Notes under the pieces: model-generated
What the model saw: the letters and a program-made list of their open reading frames with translations, nothing else
Database searches by the model: none
What the model was told of the DNA's origin: nothing
Shown: positions 49,369 through 59,228 of the stretch, piece by piece
Layout: each line of letters starts with the position of its first letter
Position numbering within the stretch: the first letter of the stretch is position 1
Translations under genes and position numbers: made by a program
NCBI GenBank assembly: GCA_027486725.1
Contig: JAIXOP010000008.1
Coordinates: 62,001 to 126,000 of the forward strand
Source: Burkholderiales bacterium
GTDB lineage: Bacteria; Pseudomonadota; Gammaproteobacteria; Burkholderiales; Burkholderiaceae_A
Length of the DNA stretch: 64,000 nt
Reading direction: 5' to 3'

Positions 49369-50729
49369 GACTTGTTGCGGTCGCGGAGCAGCACATGCTC
49401 CAGGTAGTGAATGGAGGTGCCTCCATCCTCGAAGTGGGTGTCGCGCAGGATCTCGCGGTGCAGGGGGACATTGGTCTTCACCCCCTCGATCACCACCTCG
49501 GAGAGGGCAGAACTCATGCGGGCAATCGCCTGCTCCCGCGTATCGCCATAGGCAATGATCTTGCCAATCATCGAGTCGTAGTGGGGCGGAATGGTGTAGC
49601 CCGAGTAGACATGGGAGTCGATCCGGATGCCGGGGCCGCCGGGCATGTGCCAGGCGGTGACCTTGCCGGGCGAGGGCGTGAAGCGGAAGGGGTCCTCGGC
49701 GTTCACACGACATTCGATGGCGTGGCCCTTGAGCACCACGTCCTTCTGGCGCAGCGTGAGGGGGAGTCCGGCGGCGATGCGGATCTGCTCCTGCACGATG
49801 TCGATGCCGGTGATGAGCTCGGTGACCGGGTGCTCCACCTGAACACGGGTGTTCATCTCAATGAAATAGAACTCGCCGTTTTCAAACAGGAACTCGATCG
49901 TGCCGGCTCCGCGGTAGCCAATGCGCTTGCAGGCCTCAGCGCAGCGTTGACCGATCTTCTCGCGCTGCTTGGGCGTGAGCCCCGGGGCGGGGGCCTCTTC
50001 GAGCACCTTCTGGTGGCGGCGCTGCATCGAGCAGTCGCGCTCGCCCAGGTGGATCACATTGCCGTGCTCGTCGGCAAGGATTTGAATCTCGATGTGCCTG
50101 GGATTCTCGAGGAACTTCTCCATGTAGACATCGGGGTTGTTGAAGGCTGCTGCTGCCTCGGCCCGGGTGGTGTTCACCGAGCTGATCAATGCCGCCTCGG
50201 TGTGCACGACCCGCATGCCGCGTCCGCCACCACCACCAGCGGCCTTGATGATCACGGGGTAGCCAATGGCCCGGGCGGTTCGGGTGATCTCCACGGGGTC
50301 GTCTGTGAGCGCACCCTCGGAGCCGGGCACGCAGGGCACGCCCGCAGCAATCATGGCCTTCTTCGCCGCCACCTTGTCGCCCATCATGCGGATGGTGTCG
50401 GGGCGGGGACCGATGAAGGTAAAGCCACTCTTTTCCACGCGGTCGGCGAAGTCGGCGTTCTCGGAGAGAAAGCCATAGCCCGGGTGGATGGCTTCGGCAT
50501 CGGTCACCTCGGCCGCGGCGATGATGGCCGGAATGTTGAGGTAGCTCTCGCGCGAGGGGGCTGGACCTATGCAGACCGACTCATCGGCCAGCTTGACCAC
50601 CTTGGCGTCGATGTCGGCGGTGGAGTGGACCACGACCGTCCGGATGCCCAGCTCGCGACAGGCGCGCTGGATGCGCAGAGCGATCTCGCCGCGGTTGGCG
50701 ATCAGGATCTTGTCAAAAAGGGTGCTCAT
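49365..50729 (-). CDS. accC: Biotin carboxylase subunit of acetyl-CoA carboxylase
   Basis: Carboxylates biotin on AccB with ATP and bicarbonate, the first half-reaction of fatty acid synthesis. The 454-residue ATP-grasp enzyme starts [20 protein letters not shown], has the Gly-rich loop [24 protein letters not shown], and [14 protein letters not shown] in the active site. It lies 16 bases after accB. Confidence 0.98.
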   Translation of the reverse strand: MSTLFDKILIANRGEIALRIQRACRELGIRTVVVHSTADIDAKVVKLADESVCIGPAPSRESYLNIPAIIAAAEVTDAEAIHPGYGFLSENADFADRVEKSGFTFIGPRPDTIRMMGDKVAAKKAMIAAGVPCVPGSEGALTDDPVEITRTARAIGYPVIIKAAGGGGGRGMRVVHTEAALISSVNTTRAEAAAAFNNPDVYMEKFLENPRHIEIQILADEHGNVIHLGERDCSMQRRHQKVLEEAPAPGLTPKQREKIGQRCAEACKRIGYRGAGTIEFLFENGEFYFIEMNTRVQVEHPVTELITGIDIVQEQIRIAAGLPLTLRQKDVVLKGHAIECRVNAEDPFRFTPSPGKVTAWHMPGGPGIRIDSHVYSGYTIPPHYDSMIGKIIAYGDTREQAIARMSSALSEVVIEGVKTNVPLHREILRDTHFEDGGTSIHYLEHVLLRDRNKS

Positions 50730-50745
50730 AAGAGGTCTCTGGTGC

Positions 50746-51225
50746 TCAGCCGATCACAAACAGCGGCTGACCGAACTCCACGGGGTCGCCGTTGCCCACG
50801 AGGATGGCGCGCACCACGCCGGAGGTCTCGGCGGGAATCTCGTTCATGATCTTCATGGCCTCGATGACGCAGAGGGTCTGGCCTGCCTCCACGCGATCCC
50901 CCACTTCCACAAATGCCTTGTCGTTGGGGGAGGAGGCCCGGTAGAAGGTCCCCACCATGGGGGAGGTCTGTGGCGCCGGGCCAGACGCGGCAGGTGCTGC
51001 AGCGGGTGCAGCGGGGGCTGCAGCTGCAGCTGCAGCCGGGGCCGGTGCGGCCGGCGCAGCCGCTGGGGCAACCACGACCGCCGGTGCTGCGGCCATGGGC
51101 GCCATGGCCGGCGCTGGGGCGGACTTCACGATCCGAACGCGGCCCTCGCCTTCGGTGATCTCGAGCTCCGAAATGCCACTGTCGGCGACCAGGTCAATGA
51201 GGGTCTTGAGTTTGCGCAGGTCCAT
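50746..51225 (-). CDS. accB: Biotin carboxyl carrier protein of acetyl-CoA carboxylase
   Basis: Carries the biotin arm between AccC and the carboxyltransferase. In 159 residues it has an N-terminal dimerisation segment ([23 protein letters not shown]), a long Ala/Pro linker (about residues 42-82) and a biotinyl domain with Lys125 in [12 protein letters not shown] 51225 is chosen because AAGGAG sits at the right distance; an in-frame ATG seven codons earlier lies upstream of that site. Confidence 0.97.
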   Translation of the reverse strand: MDLRKLKTLIDLVADSGISELEITEGEGRVRIVKSAPAPAMAPMAAAPAVVVAPAAAPAAPAPAAAAAAAPAAPAAAPAASGPAPQTSPMVGTFYRASSPNDKAFVEVGDRVEAGQTLCVIEAMKIMNEIPAETSGVVRAILVGNGDPVEFGQPLFVIG

Positions 51226-51285
51226 GAGGCTCTCCTTCTTTTTCATTGGTGATGGTGTTGCAAGGGGTGGACGATGGCGGGTCCG

Positions 51286-51744
51286 CTAGGCGGACCGAGC
51301 AGCCAGGGTGTGGTGGGCCAGATGTCTCAGGCCCACTCGGTAGCCCTCGGCCCCAAGACCGCAGAGCACGGCCAGGGCGAGGTCGGAAAAATACGAGTGG
51401 TGACGGAAAGGCTCGCGCCGATGGACGTTGCTGAGGTGGACCTCCACCAGGGGAAGGCCCACCGCGGCCACCGCATCGCGCAGCGCAACGCTGGTGTGGG
51501 TGAAGGCGCCGGGGTTCATCAGGATTCCGGCCACGCCACGATCGGCGGCGTGGTGGATGGCATCGATCAGAACACCTTCGTGGTTGCTCTGCACGAACTC
51601 CACCGAAACCCCCAGCATCGAGGCCTCATCTCGCAGCATCCCGTCGATGTCCTCGAGGGTGGTCTTGCCGTAAATGTCGGGCTCGCGCTGGCCCAGCCGA
51701 TTGAGGTTGGGACCGTGCAGGACGAGCAGCAGCGGAGGCTTCAT
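51286..51744 (-). CDS. aroQ: 3-dehydroquinate dehydratase, type II
   Basis: Dehydrates 3-dehydroquinate in the shikimate pathway. The 152-residue protein has [18 protein letters not shown] with the catalytic Tyr, [15 protein letters not shown], and [21 protein letters not shown] 51744 gives the family start; an in-frame TTG five codons upstream is less likely. aroQ followed by accB and accC is the classical proteobacterial order. The next shikimate enzyme, AroE, is encoded at 54337 in a fusion. Confidence 0.96.
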   Translation of the reverse strand: MKPPLLLVLHGPNLNRLGQREPDIYGKTTLEDIDGMLRDEASMLGVSVEFVQSNHEGVLIDAIHHAADRGVAGILMNPGAFTHTSVALRDAVAAVGLPLVEVHLSNVHRREPFRHHSYFSDLALAVLCGLGAEGYRVGLRHLAHHTLAARSA

Positions 51745-51804
51745 GCCGAAGACCCCCAACGGGCGGGGGCGAAGTCGATGGAAAACGCAGTTTAACCGAA
51801 CCCG

Positions 51805-52335
51805 TTATTTGCTGGTATTCAGCCAGCTTCTGAGTTCATCTTCACTAATTTTGCCGAGCTTCTGACGCTGAACAGACCCGTCGGCGCCGATCAATACGGT
51901 GTAGGGCAGGGCGCCCGAGGGATTGCCCAGCCGCTCTCCCAGGGCCTGCCCGGCGGCACCGGCCACGAAAATGGGGTAGCCCACCTCCTGCGTGAGGGGG
52001 AAGGCCGCCACGGCCCGAGGATTGTCGACCGCCAGGCCGATCACCACGACCCCCCGATCCTTCACGTCGGCATACACGCGCGCCAGATCGGGCATCTCCT
52101 CAACGCAGGGCGGGCACCAGGTGGCCCAGAAGTTGATCACGGTGAGGGGCTGGCGGACCGTGCCCAGGGTGGCCGGGTCGCCGGCGGTGGGGGCGATCTG
52201 GGTCAGCGGAACTTCGAAGACCCAGGCCGCATTCTCGGCAGGGTCGGGGCTGTGGACCGTGCGGCTGACGAGATAGCCCGCAGCAGCGGCGCCGGCAACG
52301 ACCAGGGCCAACACGATGGTCTGGAATTTGGGCAT
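51805..52335 (-). CDS. TlpA-like membrane-anchored thiol-disulfide reductase
   Basis: Periplasmic thioredoxin-fold protein of 176 residues anchored by one N-terminal helix (about residues 6-24). The active site is CPPC in NFWATWCPPCVEEMPDLAR, followed by VVVIGLAVDN and a cis-Pro in ALPYTVLI. The family includes TlpA, ResA and CcmG, which reduce apocytochrome c or other envelope thiols; the partner here is not determined, although a CcsA-like gene occurs at 39218. It is five bases downstream of an unknown gene and 60 bases upstream of aroQ. Confidence 0.88.
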   Translation of the reverse strand: MPKFQTIVLALVVAGAAAAGYLVSRTVHSPDPAENAAWVFEVPLTQIAPTAGDPATLGTVRQPLTVINFWATWCPPCVEEMPDLARVYADVKDRGVVVIGLAVDNPRAVAAFPLTQEVGYPIFVAGAAGQALGERLGNPSGALPYTVLIGADGSVQRQKLGKISEDELRSWLNTSK

Positions 52336-52340
52336 GGGAA

Positions 52341-52814
52341 TCAGTCCTCGTGGCGGGGGGTGGTGGGGGTGATGTCGGAGGCTGCGATGTTCAGGGCCTG
52401 CAGCTCGGGCAGGGGAATGCCACTGAGTCGTCTCAGCCCCTGCGCCCGGGGCACGGTGCGGATCTGCACCAGGCTGCCCTCGAATTCGAGGTGAAAGCCC
52501 TCGTCGAGGCCGATTTTGGGGCTGCGCCGTGGGTCCGACTCCGAACCCCCGAGCGCCTCCAGCGATACGGTGTCGGCATCGATCTCGATGTTGACCAGAT
52601 GCATGGCCAGGTCCTTCGACTGCTCGGCGACATGGGCCAGATAAATGGGGCTCTCCTCGTCGGCAGTTCCGTTGGCCACGGCCCCCAGCAGCCAGGTCTC
52701 GTGGGGCAGAAGCAGCCGCATGAGGCGCTCGGCGCGCTGACGCAGCAGGGCCACCGATTCCGGGTCCGAGTTTGGTTCCTCGTCGATCAGCCAGGGGGGA
52801 GGGTTGCGCTTCAC
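52341..52814 (-). CDS. Conserved-looking protein of unknown function
   Basis: A 157-residue acidic cytoplasmic protein with no signal peptide, no membrane helix and no cysteine. It starts at GTG 52814, has an amphipathic helix near residues 22-45 (LLRQRAERLMRLLLPHE) and a strand-rich centre (VNIEIDADTVSLEAL, FHLEFEGSLVQIRTV). I do not recognise a family. It leads the leftward tlpA-like/aroQ/acc operon, has a five-base gap to the tlpA-like gene, and is divergent from mpl with 38 bases between starts. Coding character and tight spacing support a real gene. Confidence 0.7.
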   Translation of the reverse strand: MKRNPPPWLIDEEPNSDPESVALLRQRAERLMRLLLPHETWLLGAVANGTADEESPIYLAHVAEQSKDLAMHLVNIEIDADTVSLEALGGSESDPRRSPKIGLDEGFHLEFEGSLVQIRTVPRAQGLRRLSGIPLPELQALNIAASDITPTTPRHED

Positions 52815-52852
52815 GCGCCGATTATGCAGTGGGTGACTGGCTACAATCCCGT

Positions 52853-54340
52853 ATGAATTCGCAGCCCCTTCAGACGCCCCCGCACCTTCAGACGCCTCCG
52901 CACCTTCAGTCTCGCCATCTCCACATCATCGGCATCGCCGGAACCTTCATGGGGGGCGTGGCCCAGCTGGCCAAGGCCCTGGGCCACCGCGTGACCGGCT
53001 GCGATCAGGCCGTCTATCCGCCCATGAGCGACCAGCTTCGGGCTGCGGGGATCGATTTTTCCGAGGGCTTCGACGCCATGCCCGCCGACATTGGCGCCGA
53101 CCTCTACATCGTGGGCAATGTCGCGCGGCGTGGACTGCCCATCGTCGAGGCGCTGTTGAATCAACGCCTTCCGATGGTCTCGGGCCCGGAGTGGCTCAAG
53201 GAGGCAGTGCTGCGGCATCGTCCGGTGGTCGCGGTGGCCGGAACGCACGGCAAGACCACCACCGCATCGTTGGTGGCCCACCTGCTCGATGCGCTGGGGC
53301 TGAAGCCGGGATTTCTCATTGGTGGGGTGCCCGAGCAGTTCGGCTGCTCGGCGCGCCTGGGGGCGGTGGGGGCGCCCTTTGTGATTGAGGCCGATGAGTA
53401 CGACACCGCGTTCTTCGACAAGCGATCGAAGTTCCTGCACTACCCCGCCACCATTGCCGTCCTCAACAACCTGGAATACGACCACGCCGACATCTTTCCA
53501 GACCTGGCCGCCATCCAGACCCAGTTCCACCATTGGATCCGAACGCTGCCGTCGTCGGGGGCGGTGGTCCTGCACGCGGGGGTGGAGTCGCTTGAGGCGG
53601 TGCTTGCCCGCGGCTGCTATGGCGAGGCGATTCGGGTGGGGGCCGGCACGGGCTTTGGCTGGGCCAGCACCCAGCCCCTCGTGCTCGATGCGCAGGGTCA
53701 GCACCTGCCGACGGTCGCCGCCCTGCCGGGCCCACACAACCGCGACAACCTGCTCGTGGCCCTGGCGGCCGTTCAGGCCCTGGCGCTGCGACTGCCCAGC
53801 CCTGCACCCGATGCCCTGGCGCGGGCCGCTGCTGCCGCAGGATTGTTTGGTGGGGTTCGTCGCCGCATGACCGAGGTGGCCCAGTGCGCTGGCATCACCC
53901 TGATCGACGACTTTGCCCACCACCCCACCGCCATTGCCGTGACCCTGGCGGGGGTGCGCGAGCGATTTCCCGGACGGCGGGTGCTGGCGGTGGTGGAGCC
54001 ACGCTCCAACACCATGAAGCTCGGCACCCTGCGGGCAGCGCTGGCGCCCAGCCTGCAGCTCGCCGATCGGGTCTTTGGCCTGTCGGCTGGTCTGGGCTGG
54101 GATCTCGCCGAGGCGCTGGCGGCCCACCCGGCGGCCCAGGTCTGCTCTGACATCGACGCCCTGTCGTCGGTGGTGCTGGCCGAGGCCGTCGAGGGCGATG
54201 TGATTATTTTGATGAGCAATGGCAGCTTCGGTGGCCTGCAGGATCGGCTGGCCCAGGCTCTCGCTGCCGCTCCCGCCGCTCCCGCCGCTCCCGCCGCCCC
54301 CGCCGCCCCCGCCGCCGCTGCGGCAGGGCAGGGCCAATGA
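52853..54340 (+). CDS. mpl: UDP-MurNAc:L-alanyl-gamma-D-glutamyl-meso-DAP ligase (murein recycling)
   Basis: Attaches recycled tripeptide to UDP-MurNAc. It is a MurC paralogue of 495 residues with IIGIAGTFMGG (Mpl-specific, in place of the MurC GIGGSGM), [28 protein letters not shown], and DDFAHHPTAI. A short N-terminal repeat (LQTPPH twice) and an Ala/Pro tail at the C-terminus are both encoded by DNA tandem repeats. TACAAT ends five bases before ATG 52853. It overlaps the following fusion gene as ATGA. Confidence 0.96.
   Translation: MNSQPLQTPPHLQTPPHLQSRHLHIIGIAGTFMGGVAQLAKALGHRVTGCDQAVYPPMSDQLRAAGIDFSEGFDAMPADIGADLYIVGNVARRGLPIVEALLNQRLPMVSGPEWLKEAVLRHRPVVAVAGTHGKTTTASLVAHLLDALGLKPGFLIGGVPEQFGCSARLGAVGAPFVIEADEYDTAFFDKRSKFLHYPATIAVLNNLEYDHADIFPDLAAIQTQFHHWIRTLPSSGAVVLHAGVESLEAVLARGCYGEAIRVGAGTGFGWASTQPLVLDAQGQHLPTVAALPGPHNRDNLLVALAAVQALALRLPSPAPDALARAAAAAGLFGGVRRRMTEVAQCAGITLIDDFAHHPTAIAVTLAGVRERFPGRRVLAVVEPRSNTMKLGTLRAALAPSLQLADRVFGLSAGLGWDLAEALAAHPAAQVCSDIDALSSVVLAEAVEGDVIILMSNGSFGGLQDRLAQALAAAPAAPAAPAAPAAPAAAAAGQGQ
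52867..52909 (+). repeat. 18-bp tandem repeat at the start of mpl
   Basis: Two near-identical 18-base units (CCTTCAGACGCCCCCGCA, 52867-52884, and 52885-52902 with one change) plus a partial third copy encode residues 5-19 of Mpl, ahead of the conserved domain. Confidence 0.85.
54264..54325 (+). repeat. GC-only tandem repeat encoding the Ala/Pro tail of Mpl
   Basis: Units of GCCGCTCCC and GCCGCCCCC follow each other six to seven times, encoding Ala-Ala-Pro repeats at the extreme C-terminus of Mpl, after the last conserved segment SNGSFGGLQDRLAQAL. Unit gain or loss is in frame. Confidence 0.85.
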
Positions 54341-57231
54341 ACATTCTGTTTGAGGAGTCGGGTGGCCTGAAGGCAGGCCGCCTGATGTCGGAGGCCGACA
54401 GCAGCCTGCAGGTGGAGACCGGCACGGGCCGGCGGCTGAAGATCAAGCGCAACCAGGTGCTGCTGCGGTTCGAGCGGCCCGGCGCCGACGAGCTGCTGCC
54501 CCAGGCGGAGCGGGCTGCGGCCGAGCACGACATTCCTTTTCTCTACGAATGTGCCCCGGAGGCGGAATTCACCGCCGAGGAGTTCGCTCGGGAGGTGTTT
54601 TCAGCACAGCCCGCCGCCGTGGAGGTGGCGGGTCTTCTGCTGGCACTGCAGGCAGCGCCGATCTACTTCCACCGCAAGGGCAAGGGCATTTTCCGCAAGG
54701 CGCCGGCCGAGCAGCTCGAGGCAGCCCTGGCGGGCCTGGCCAAACGCCAGGCCCTGGCCGAGGCACAGGCCGCCCTCGAGGCCGAGATTCTGGGGGGTGG
54801 TCTTCCCGAGGAGATGGCCCGCCAGGCGATGGCTCTGGCCACCCGGCCCGACAAAAACAGCATCGCCCACAAGGCCCTCGATGCGGCTGCCCGCCAGCTG
54901 CGCACCACGCCCGAGGCGCTGCTGCTGGAGCGCGGAGCCATCCCGAGCGCCTACGCGCTGCACCGTGCGCGCTTTGTTCAGGAGCACTTTCCGTCGGGCA
55001 CCCGGGCAAGCATTGGCGACGACGAACTGCTTCGGCTGCGCGCCGCCAAGGCCACGCTGCTGGAGAAGCTGCCACGGTCCGCCCAGCCCGCCTACTCCCT
55101 CGACGACGCGAGCACCGATGAGGTCGACGATGCCTTCTCGCTGGAGGCCATCGACCAGGGGTGGCGCGTGGGCGTTCACATCGCAGCGCCAGGCCTGTTG
55201 ATCGAGCCCGATTCGGCCCTGGGGCGCATTGCCCGAGATCGGGCGTCGACTGTCTATTTCCCTGGCGACAAGATCACGATGCTGCCCCCCGAGGCGGTCG
55301 CGCTGGGCTCTCTGGATGAGGGATCCTGGCAGCCCACGGTGTCCTTGTATTTGGAGATGTCCCCCGAGGGCGAGGTGCTTCGCCAGTTCAGCCGTGTGGA
55401 GCAGGTGGAGATTCGCCAAAACATCCGGCATGGCGACTGGGAGGAGGCCCTGGAGGCCGCCATTGCGGCCAATGGCTCGGCCAGTGCAGCCCTGCCTTGG
55501 GAGGGCCTGCCTGTTCTGCACCGTCTGGCCAGCGCCCTGCGGCGAGGCCGTGAGGCCGTGCGCGGAAAGCCCGAGCCGGTGGGCCGCCAGGACCTCATCT
55601 TCAAGGTGGACTGGTCGGACACCCCCAATGCCAAGGAGCTGGGCGATGGCCGGGCGCGGGTCGAGACCCGCATCCGCGGCAGTGCGGTGGACCTGCTGGT
55701 CTCGGAGTTCATGATTGCCACCAATGTGCGTTGGGGCGAGACCCTCGCGCTGGCCCAGCTGCCCGGCCTCTATCGCACCCAGGCCTTTGGCCGCGTGCGG
55801 ATGCAGACGGGCCCCGGGCCCCACCAGGGGATGGGGGTGAGCCACTACGCCTGGTGCTCCTCGCCCCTGCGGCGATACTGCGACCTGCTCAATCAATGGC
55901 AGCTCTTGGCGGCCCTCGGCCATCGGCGCCCACTCTACAAATCGGGCGATGCCCAGCTGTTTGCCGACCTGGCCCAGTTCGAGTCGCGCCACGAGCGCTA
56001 CAACGAGTTTCAGTCGTTCATGGAGCGCTATTGGAGCCTGCGCCTGCTGGGTGAGGAGCTCCAGCAGGGCGGCGAGGGGTGGGCCCTCACCGCCTCGGAC
56101 CTCGCCCAGTCCACCCCAGAACTTGCGGTCATCACCCGCCAGGAGGGCGTGGCACGCCTGCGTCGATTCCCAGTGACCGTGCGGGTTCCCACGTGGAATC
56201 GCCTGACCCCTGGGACCACAGTGGAAGTCGCTCCCGAGCGCTTCGACGCGCTCGAGAATGTGTTGGAGGTGCGCCCCATCCGCGTGGTCGAGGCGGTGGA
56301 GCCTGCGGCACCCATTCGCCTGGCCGTGTTGGGCGACCCGATTTCGCACAGCCGCTCGCCCACCATCCATCGGCATTTCGCCGAACAGTTGCGCCTGCCG
56401 GTGGACTACGAGGCGATCGCCGTGCCGCGCATGGCTCTGGCCGAGCGGCTCTCCGACCTGCATGCCCAGGGCTATGCGGGTCTCAACCTCACCATCCCGC
56501 TCAAGGAGGAGGCCTATGCCTTGGCCGTCTCGGGAGGCTGGCCGATCTCCGACCGGGCGCAGCGTGCCCAGGCGGTCAACACCCTCGTGCGCACCGAGGC
56601 CGGCTGGTCCGCCGACAACACCGATGGTGCGGGCCTGGTCATGGCCCTGTCGTTGAGCCTCGCGGCCATCGATCCTCCCGTGGGGGACCGCTCGGTGCTG
56701 CTGATTGGTGCCGGCGGAGCTGCCCGAGGTGTTTTGGAGCCCCTGCGGGCCGCGGGCTTTGGGCCCATCTGGGTGACCAACCGCACCCGCTCTCGGGCGG
56801 AGGCGCTGGCGGCCGATTTCCAGCTCGAGCCCTCGGCCGTGGTCGACTGGACGGCTCTGGCCGAGCCCAGCCCCAGCCTTTTCCCTGGGGGCCACTGGCC
56901 CCAGGTTCTGATCAATGCCAGTGCGGCGAGTCTGGAGGGCGAGGCCCTGCCCATGGGCGAGGCCCTCTATGCCCATGCCCGGGTGGCCTTCGACATGATG
57001 TACCCCAAGGCCCCCGACGCCTCGACCCCATGGCTTCGGGCGGTGGCCGAGGCTGCACCCCATGTGCTCAGCCTCCATGGCCTTGGTATGCTCGTTGGCC
57101 AGGCTGCCGAGAGCTTTCACCTCTGGACTGGGCAGCGGCCCGATCCCCTGCAGACGCTGGCGGCCCTGGCCGAACCATCCGCACCGACAGAACCATCCCC
57201 CACCGCCCCAGGCACCAACGACCCGGCATGA
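54337..57231 (+). CDS. Fused RNB-family exoribonuclease and shikimate dehydrogenase
   Basis: A single 964-residue frame. Residues 1 to about 655 are an RNase II/R-like 3'-5' exoribonuclease with the metal-binding cluster from D256 to D265 in LDDASTDEVDDAF (E262 at the position of E. coli RNase II D207) and the RNB core HYAWCSSPLRRYCDLLNQW. Residues about 658-945 are a complete AroE with SHSRSP, K723 in NLTIPLK, D763 in NTDGAG, the Rossmann loop GAGGAAR at 791-797 and NRTRSRA for NADP. No stop or start ATG separates them, although in-frame GTGs exist at 56284 and 56296. It starts by ATGA overlap with mpl. The two genes are adjacent but separate in the relatives I know. Confidence 0.93.
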   Translation: MNILFEESGGLKAGRLMSEADSSLQVETGTGRRLKIKRNQVLLRFERPGADELLPQAERAAAEHDIPFLYECAPEAEFTAEEFAREVFSAQPAAVEVAGLLLALQAAPIYFHRKGKGIFRKAPAEQLEAALAGLAKRQALAEAQAALEAEILGGGLPEEMARQAMALATRPDKNSIAHKALDAAARQLRTTPEALLLERGAIPSAYALHRARFVQEHFPSGTRASIGDDELLRLRAAKATLLEKLPRSAQPAYSLDDASTDEVDDAFSLEAIDQGWRVGVHIAAPGLLIEPDSALGRIARDRASTVYFPGDKITMLPPEAVALGSLDEGSWQPTVSLYLEMSPEGEVLRQFSRVEQVEIRQNIRHGDWEEALEAAIAANGSASAALPWEGLPVLHRLASALRRGREAVRGKPEPVGRQDLIFKVDWSDTPNAKELGDGRARVETRIRGSAVDLLVSEFMIATNVRWGETLALAQLPGLYRTQAFGRVRMQTGPGPHQGMGVSHYAWCSSPLRRYCDLLNQWQLLAALGHRRPLYKSGDAQLFADLAQFESRHERYNEFQSFMERYWSLRLLGEELQQGGEGWALTASDLAQSTPELAVITRQEGVARLRRFPVTVRVPTWNRLTPGTTVEVAPERFDALENVLEVRPIRVVEAVEPAAPIRLAVLGDPISHSRSPTIHRHFAEQLRLPVDYEAIAVPRMALAERLSDLHAQGYAGLNLTIPLKEEAYALAVSGGWPISDRAQRAQAVNTLVRTEAGWSADNTDGAGLVMALSLSLAAIDPPVGDRSVLLIGAGGAARGVLEPLRAAGFGPIWVTNRTRSRAEALAADFQLEPSAVVDWTALAEPSPSLFPGGHWPQVLINASAASLEGEALPMGEALYAHARVAFDMMYPKAPDASTPWLRAVAEAAPHVLSLHGLGMLVGQAAESFHLWTGQRPDPLQTLAALAEPSAPTEPSPTAPGTNDPA

Positions 57232-58691
57232 GCACCCCGCGCAGTCCCGACAGTGGCCTTCACGCCCTCGACGAGGTCAGCGACCTCCTGCGCCGGTTCC
57301 GCATCGAGGATGACCTGGTGCATCGCGAGCAGCTGCCCTCGGCCGAGGACCGACGCGGTCTGGTTGAGACCCTGGTGCACCGGCAGCATCGGGCGGCCCT
57401 GGCCAATCGCATCGCCCAGATTCATGCCGCCGACATCGCCTATGTTCTAGAGGCGTTGCCGCCCGAAGAGCGGGCGATGGTCTGGTCGCTGGTCTCGGAA
57501 TCGCAGCAGGGCGATGTGCTGGTGGAACTTGCCGAATCCGTGCGGCCCTCGATCATCGAGCTCTGCTCGCGCGAGGCCCTCATTCGGGTGGCGCTGCAGC
57601 TGGAGCCCGATGAGCTTGCTGCCATGGCCGAAGATTTCCCCGCCGGTGTTCTGGAGCGGGTGCAGCAGGGGCTCTCGGTTGAAGAGCGCGAGCAGCTGCG
57701 CGCCGCGATGTCCTATCCCGAGGATTCGGTCGGCGCCTGGATGGACTTCGAGATGATCACCATCCGGGACGATGTGACCCTGGAGGTGGTGCTGCGCTAT
57801 CTGCGCCGCTTCGAGGCCCTGCCCGACCACACCGACCAGATCTTCGTGGTCGACCGCAGCGAACGGCTGCGGGGCGTGCTGCCCCTGGACCAGCTGCTGA
57901 TTCATGAGCCCGAGGGCCGTGTTGTCGATGTGATGCGCACCGACCCCATCAGCCTGCGCGCGCGCGAGCCGGTGGAGGACGCCGCCCAGGCCTTCGAGCG
58001 CTACGACCTCGTGTCTGCGCCGGTGCTCGATGAGACAGGGCGGCTCGTGGGCCGGCTGGTGGTCTCCGAGGTGGTCGACGTCATTCGCGACCAGAGCGAT
58101 GCCGAGACCTTGTCTCGGGCGGGTCTGCAAGACGACGAGGACCTCTTCGCGTCGGTCTGGGCATCGGCCCGCAACCGCTGGCTCTGGCTGGGGGTCAATC
58201 TGTTCACCGCCTTCGTGGCCTCGAGGGTGATTGGCGCCTTTGAGGGCACCATCGAGCGGGTGGTGGCCCTGGCCGCCCTCATGCCCGTGGTGGCGGGCAT
58301 CGCGGGCAACTCGGGCAACCAGACCATGACCATCATCACCCGATCCCTGGCCCTCAATCAGATCAACCGCAACACCCTGGGACGACTCTTTGCCAAGGAG
58401 CTGGCGGTGGCCACCCTCAATGGGGTGGTCTGGGGGTCACTCGCGGGGGTGTTCGTCTGGATGCTCTACCTGGGCACGGGCCAGGAATCGCTGCTGGCTT
58501 TCACGATGATGCTGGCCATTCTGCTCAACCTGCTGATTGCCGCCCTCATTGGCCTGGGCGTCCCGCTCGCCCTGGAGCGGATGGGGCGGGATCCGGCCAT
58601 GGGCGCCTCGGTGCTGCTGACCTTCACCACCGACTCGCTCGGCTTTCTGATCTTCCTGGGCCTGGCCAGCCTATTCTTTGGACTCGCCTGA
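57228..58691 (+). CDS. mgtE: Magnesium transporter MgtE
   Basis: Mg2+ channel of the inner membrane gated by cytoplasmic Mg2+. The 487-residue protein has an N-terminal helical domain (about residues 40-155: [20 protein letters not shown] at its end), two CBS domains (about 160-285), then five membrane helices with the pore segment [23 protein letters not shown] overlaps the AroE stop (ATGA). The end overlaps moaC tail to tail by 21 bases. Confidence 0.95.
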   Translation: MSTPRSPDSGLHALDEVSDLLRRFRIEDDLVHREQLPSAEDRRGLVETLVHRQHRAALANRIAQIHAADIAYVLEALPPEERAMVWSLVSESQQGDVLVELAESVRPSIIELCSREALIRVALQLEPDELAAMAEDFPAGVLERVQQGLSVEEREQLRAAMSYPEDSVGAWMDFEMITIRDDVTLEVVLRYLRRFEALPDHTDQIFVVDRSERLRGVLPLDQLLIHEPEGRVVDVMRTDPISLRAREPVEDAAQAFERYDLVSAPVLDETGRLVGRLVVSEVVDVIRDQSDAETLSRAGLQDDEDLFASVWASARNRWLWLGVNLFTAFVASRVIGAFEGTIERVVALAALMPVVAGIAGNSGNQTMTIITRSLALNQINRNTLGRLFAKELAVATLNGVVWGSLAGVFVWMLYLGTGQESLLAFTMMLAILLNLLIAALIGLGVPLALERMGRDPAMGASVLLTFTTDSLGFLIFLGLASLFFGLA

Positions 58692-59216
58692 GCCGAATCC
58701 CTCGGCCTTGAAGTGGCCCGAGCGCCCACCCGATTTCTCCAGCAGGCGCACGCCATCGATGACCATCCCGCGGTCCACGGCCTTGACCATATCGTAGACC
58801 GTGAGTAGGCCCACCTGAACCGCCGTGAGGGCCTCCATCTCCACCCCGGTCTTGCCGCCCACACCCACCGTGGCCTCCACCTCCACGCCAGGCAGCTCGG
58901 GCTTGCAGCGCAGCTCCACCGACACATGCTCGATGGGCAGCGGGTGGCAGAGGGGAATGAGGTCGGCGGTGCGCTTGACTGCCATGATGGCGGCAAGTCG
59001 GGCCACCCCGAGAACGTCTCCTTTTTTTGCTTGTCCCTGCACAATCAGGGCGAGGGTCTCGGGTTTCATCCGAATGCGCCCCTCGGCCGTGGCCCGGCGC
59101 TGCGTCACCGCCTTGTCGCCGACGTCCACCATGTGGGCATCGCCGTCGGTGTTGAAGTGGGTGAGGGTCGAAGGGCTGCCCTCGGGCAGAGGCTTGGAAG
59201 ATGGTGTGCCGGTCAT
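58671..59216 (-). CDS. moaC: Cyclic pyranopterin monophosphate synthase
   Basis: Second step of molybdenum cofactor synthesis. In 181 residues it shows [41 protein letters not shown] and the C-terminal [12 protein letters not shown], all MoaC signatures. The first about 18 residues are a Ser/Pro-rich extension. No other moa gene is in the window, so the pathway is encoded elsewhere. Divergent from the M48 protease gene by 12 bases. Confidence 0.96.
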   Translation of the reverse strand: MTGTPSSKPLPEGSPSTLTHFNTDGDAHMVDVGDKAVTQRRATAEGRIRMKPETLALIVQGQAKKGDVLGVARLAAIMAVKRTADLIPLCHPLPIEHVSVELRCKPELPGVEVEATVGVGGKTGVEMEALTAVQVGLLTVYDMVKAVDRGMVIDGVRLLEKSGGRSGHFKAEGFGSGESKE

Positions 59217-59228
59217 GGGAGTGGGTCC

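Noticed and set aside
54601-57120. 839-codon minus-strand frame opposite the ribonuclease-AroE fusion
   Set aside because: Antisense to a gene with two complete catalytic domains; no recognisable motifs.
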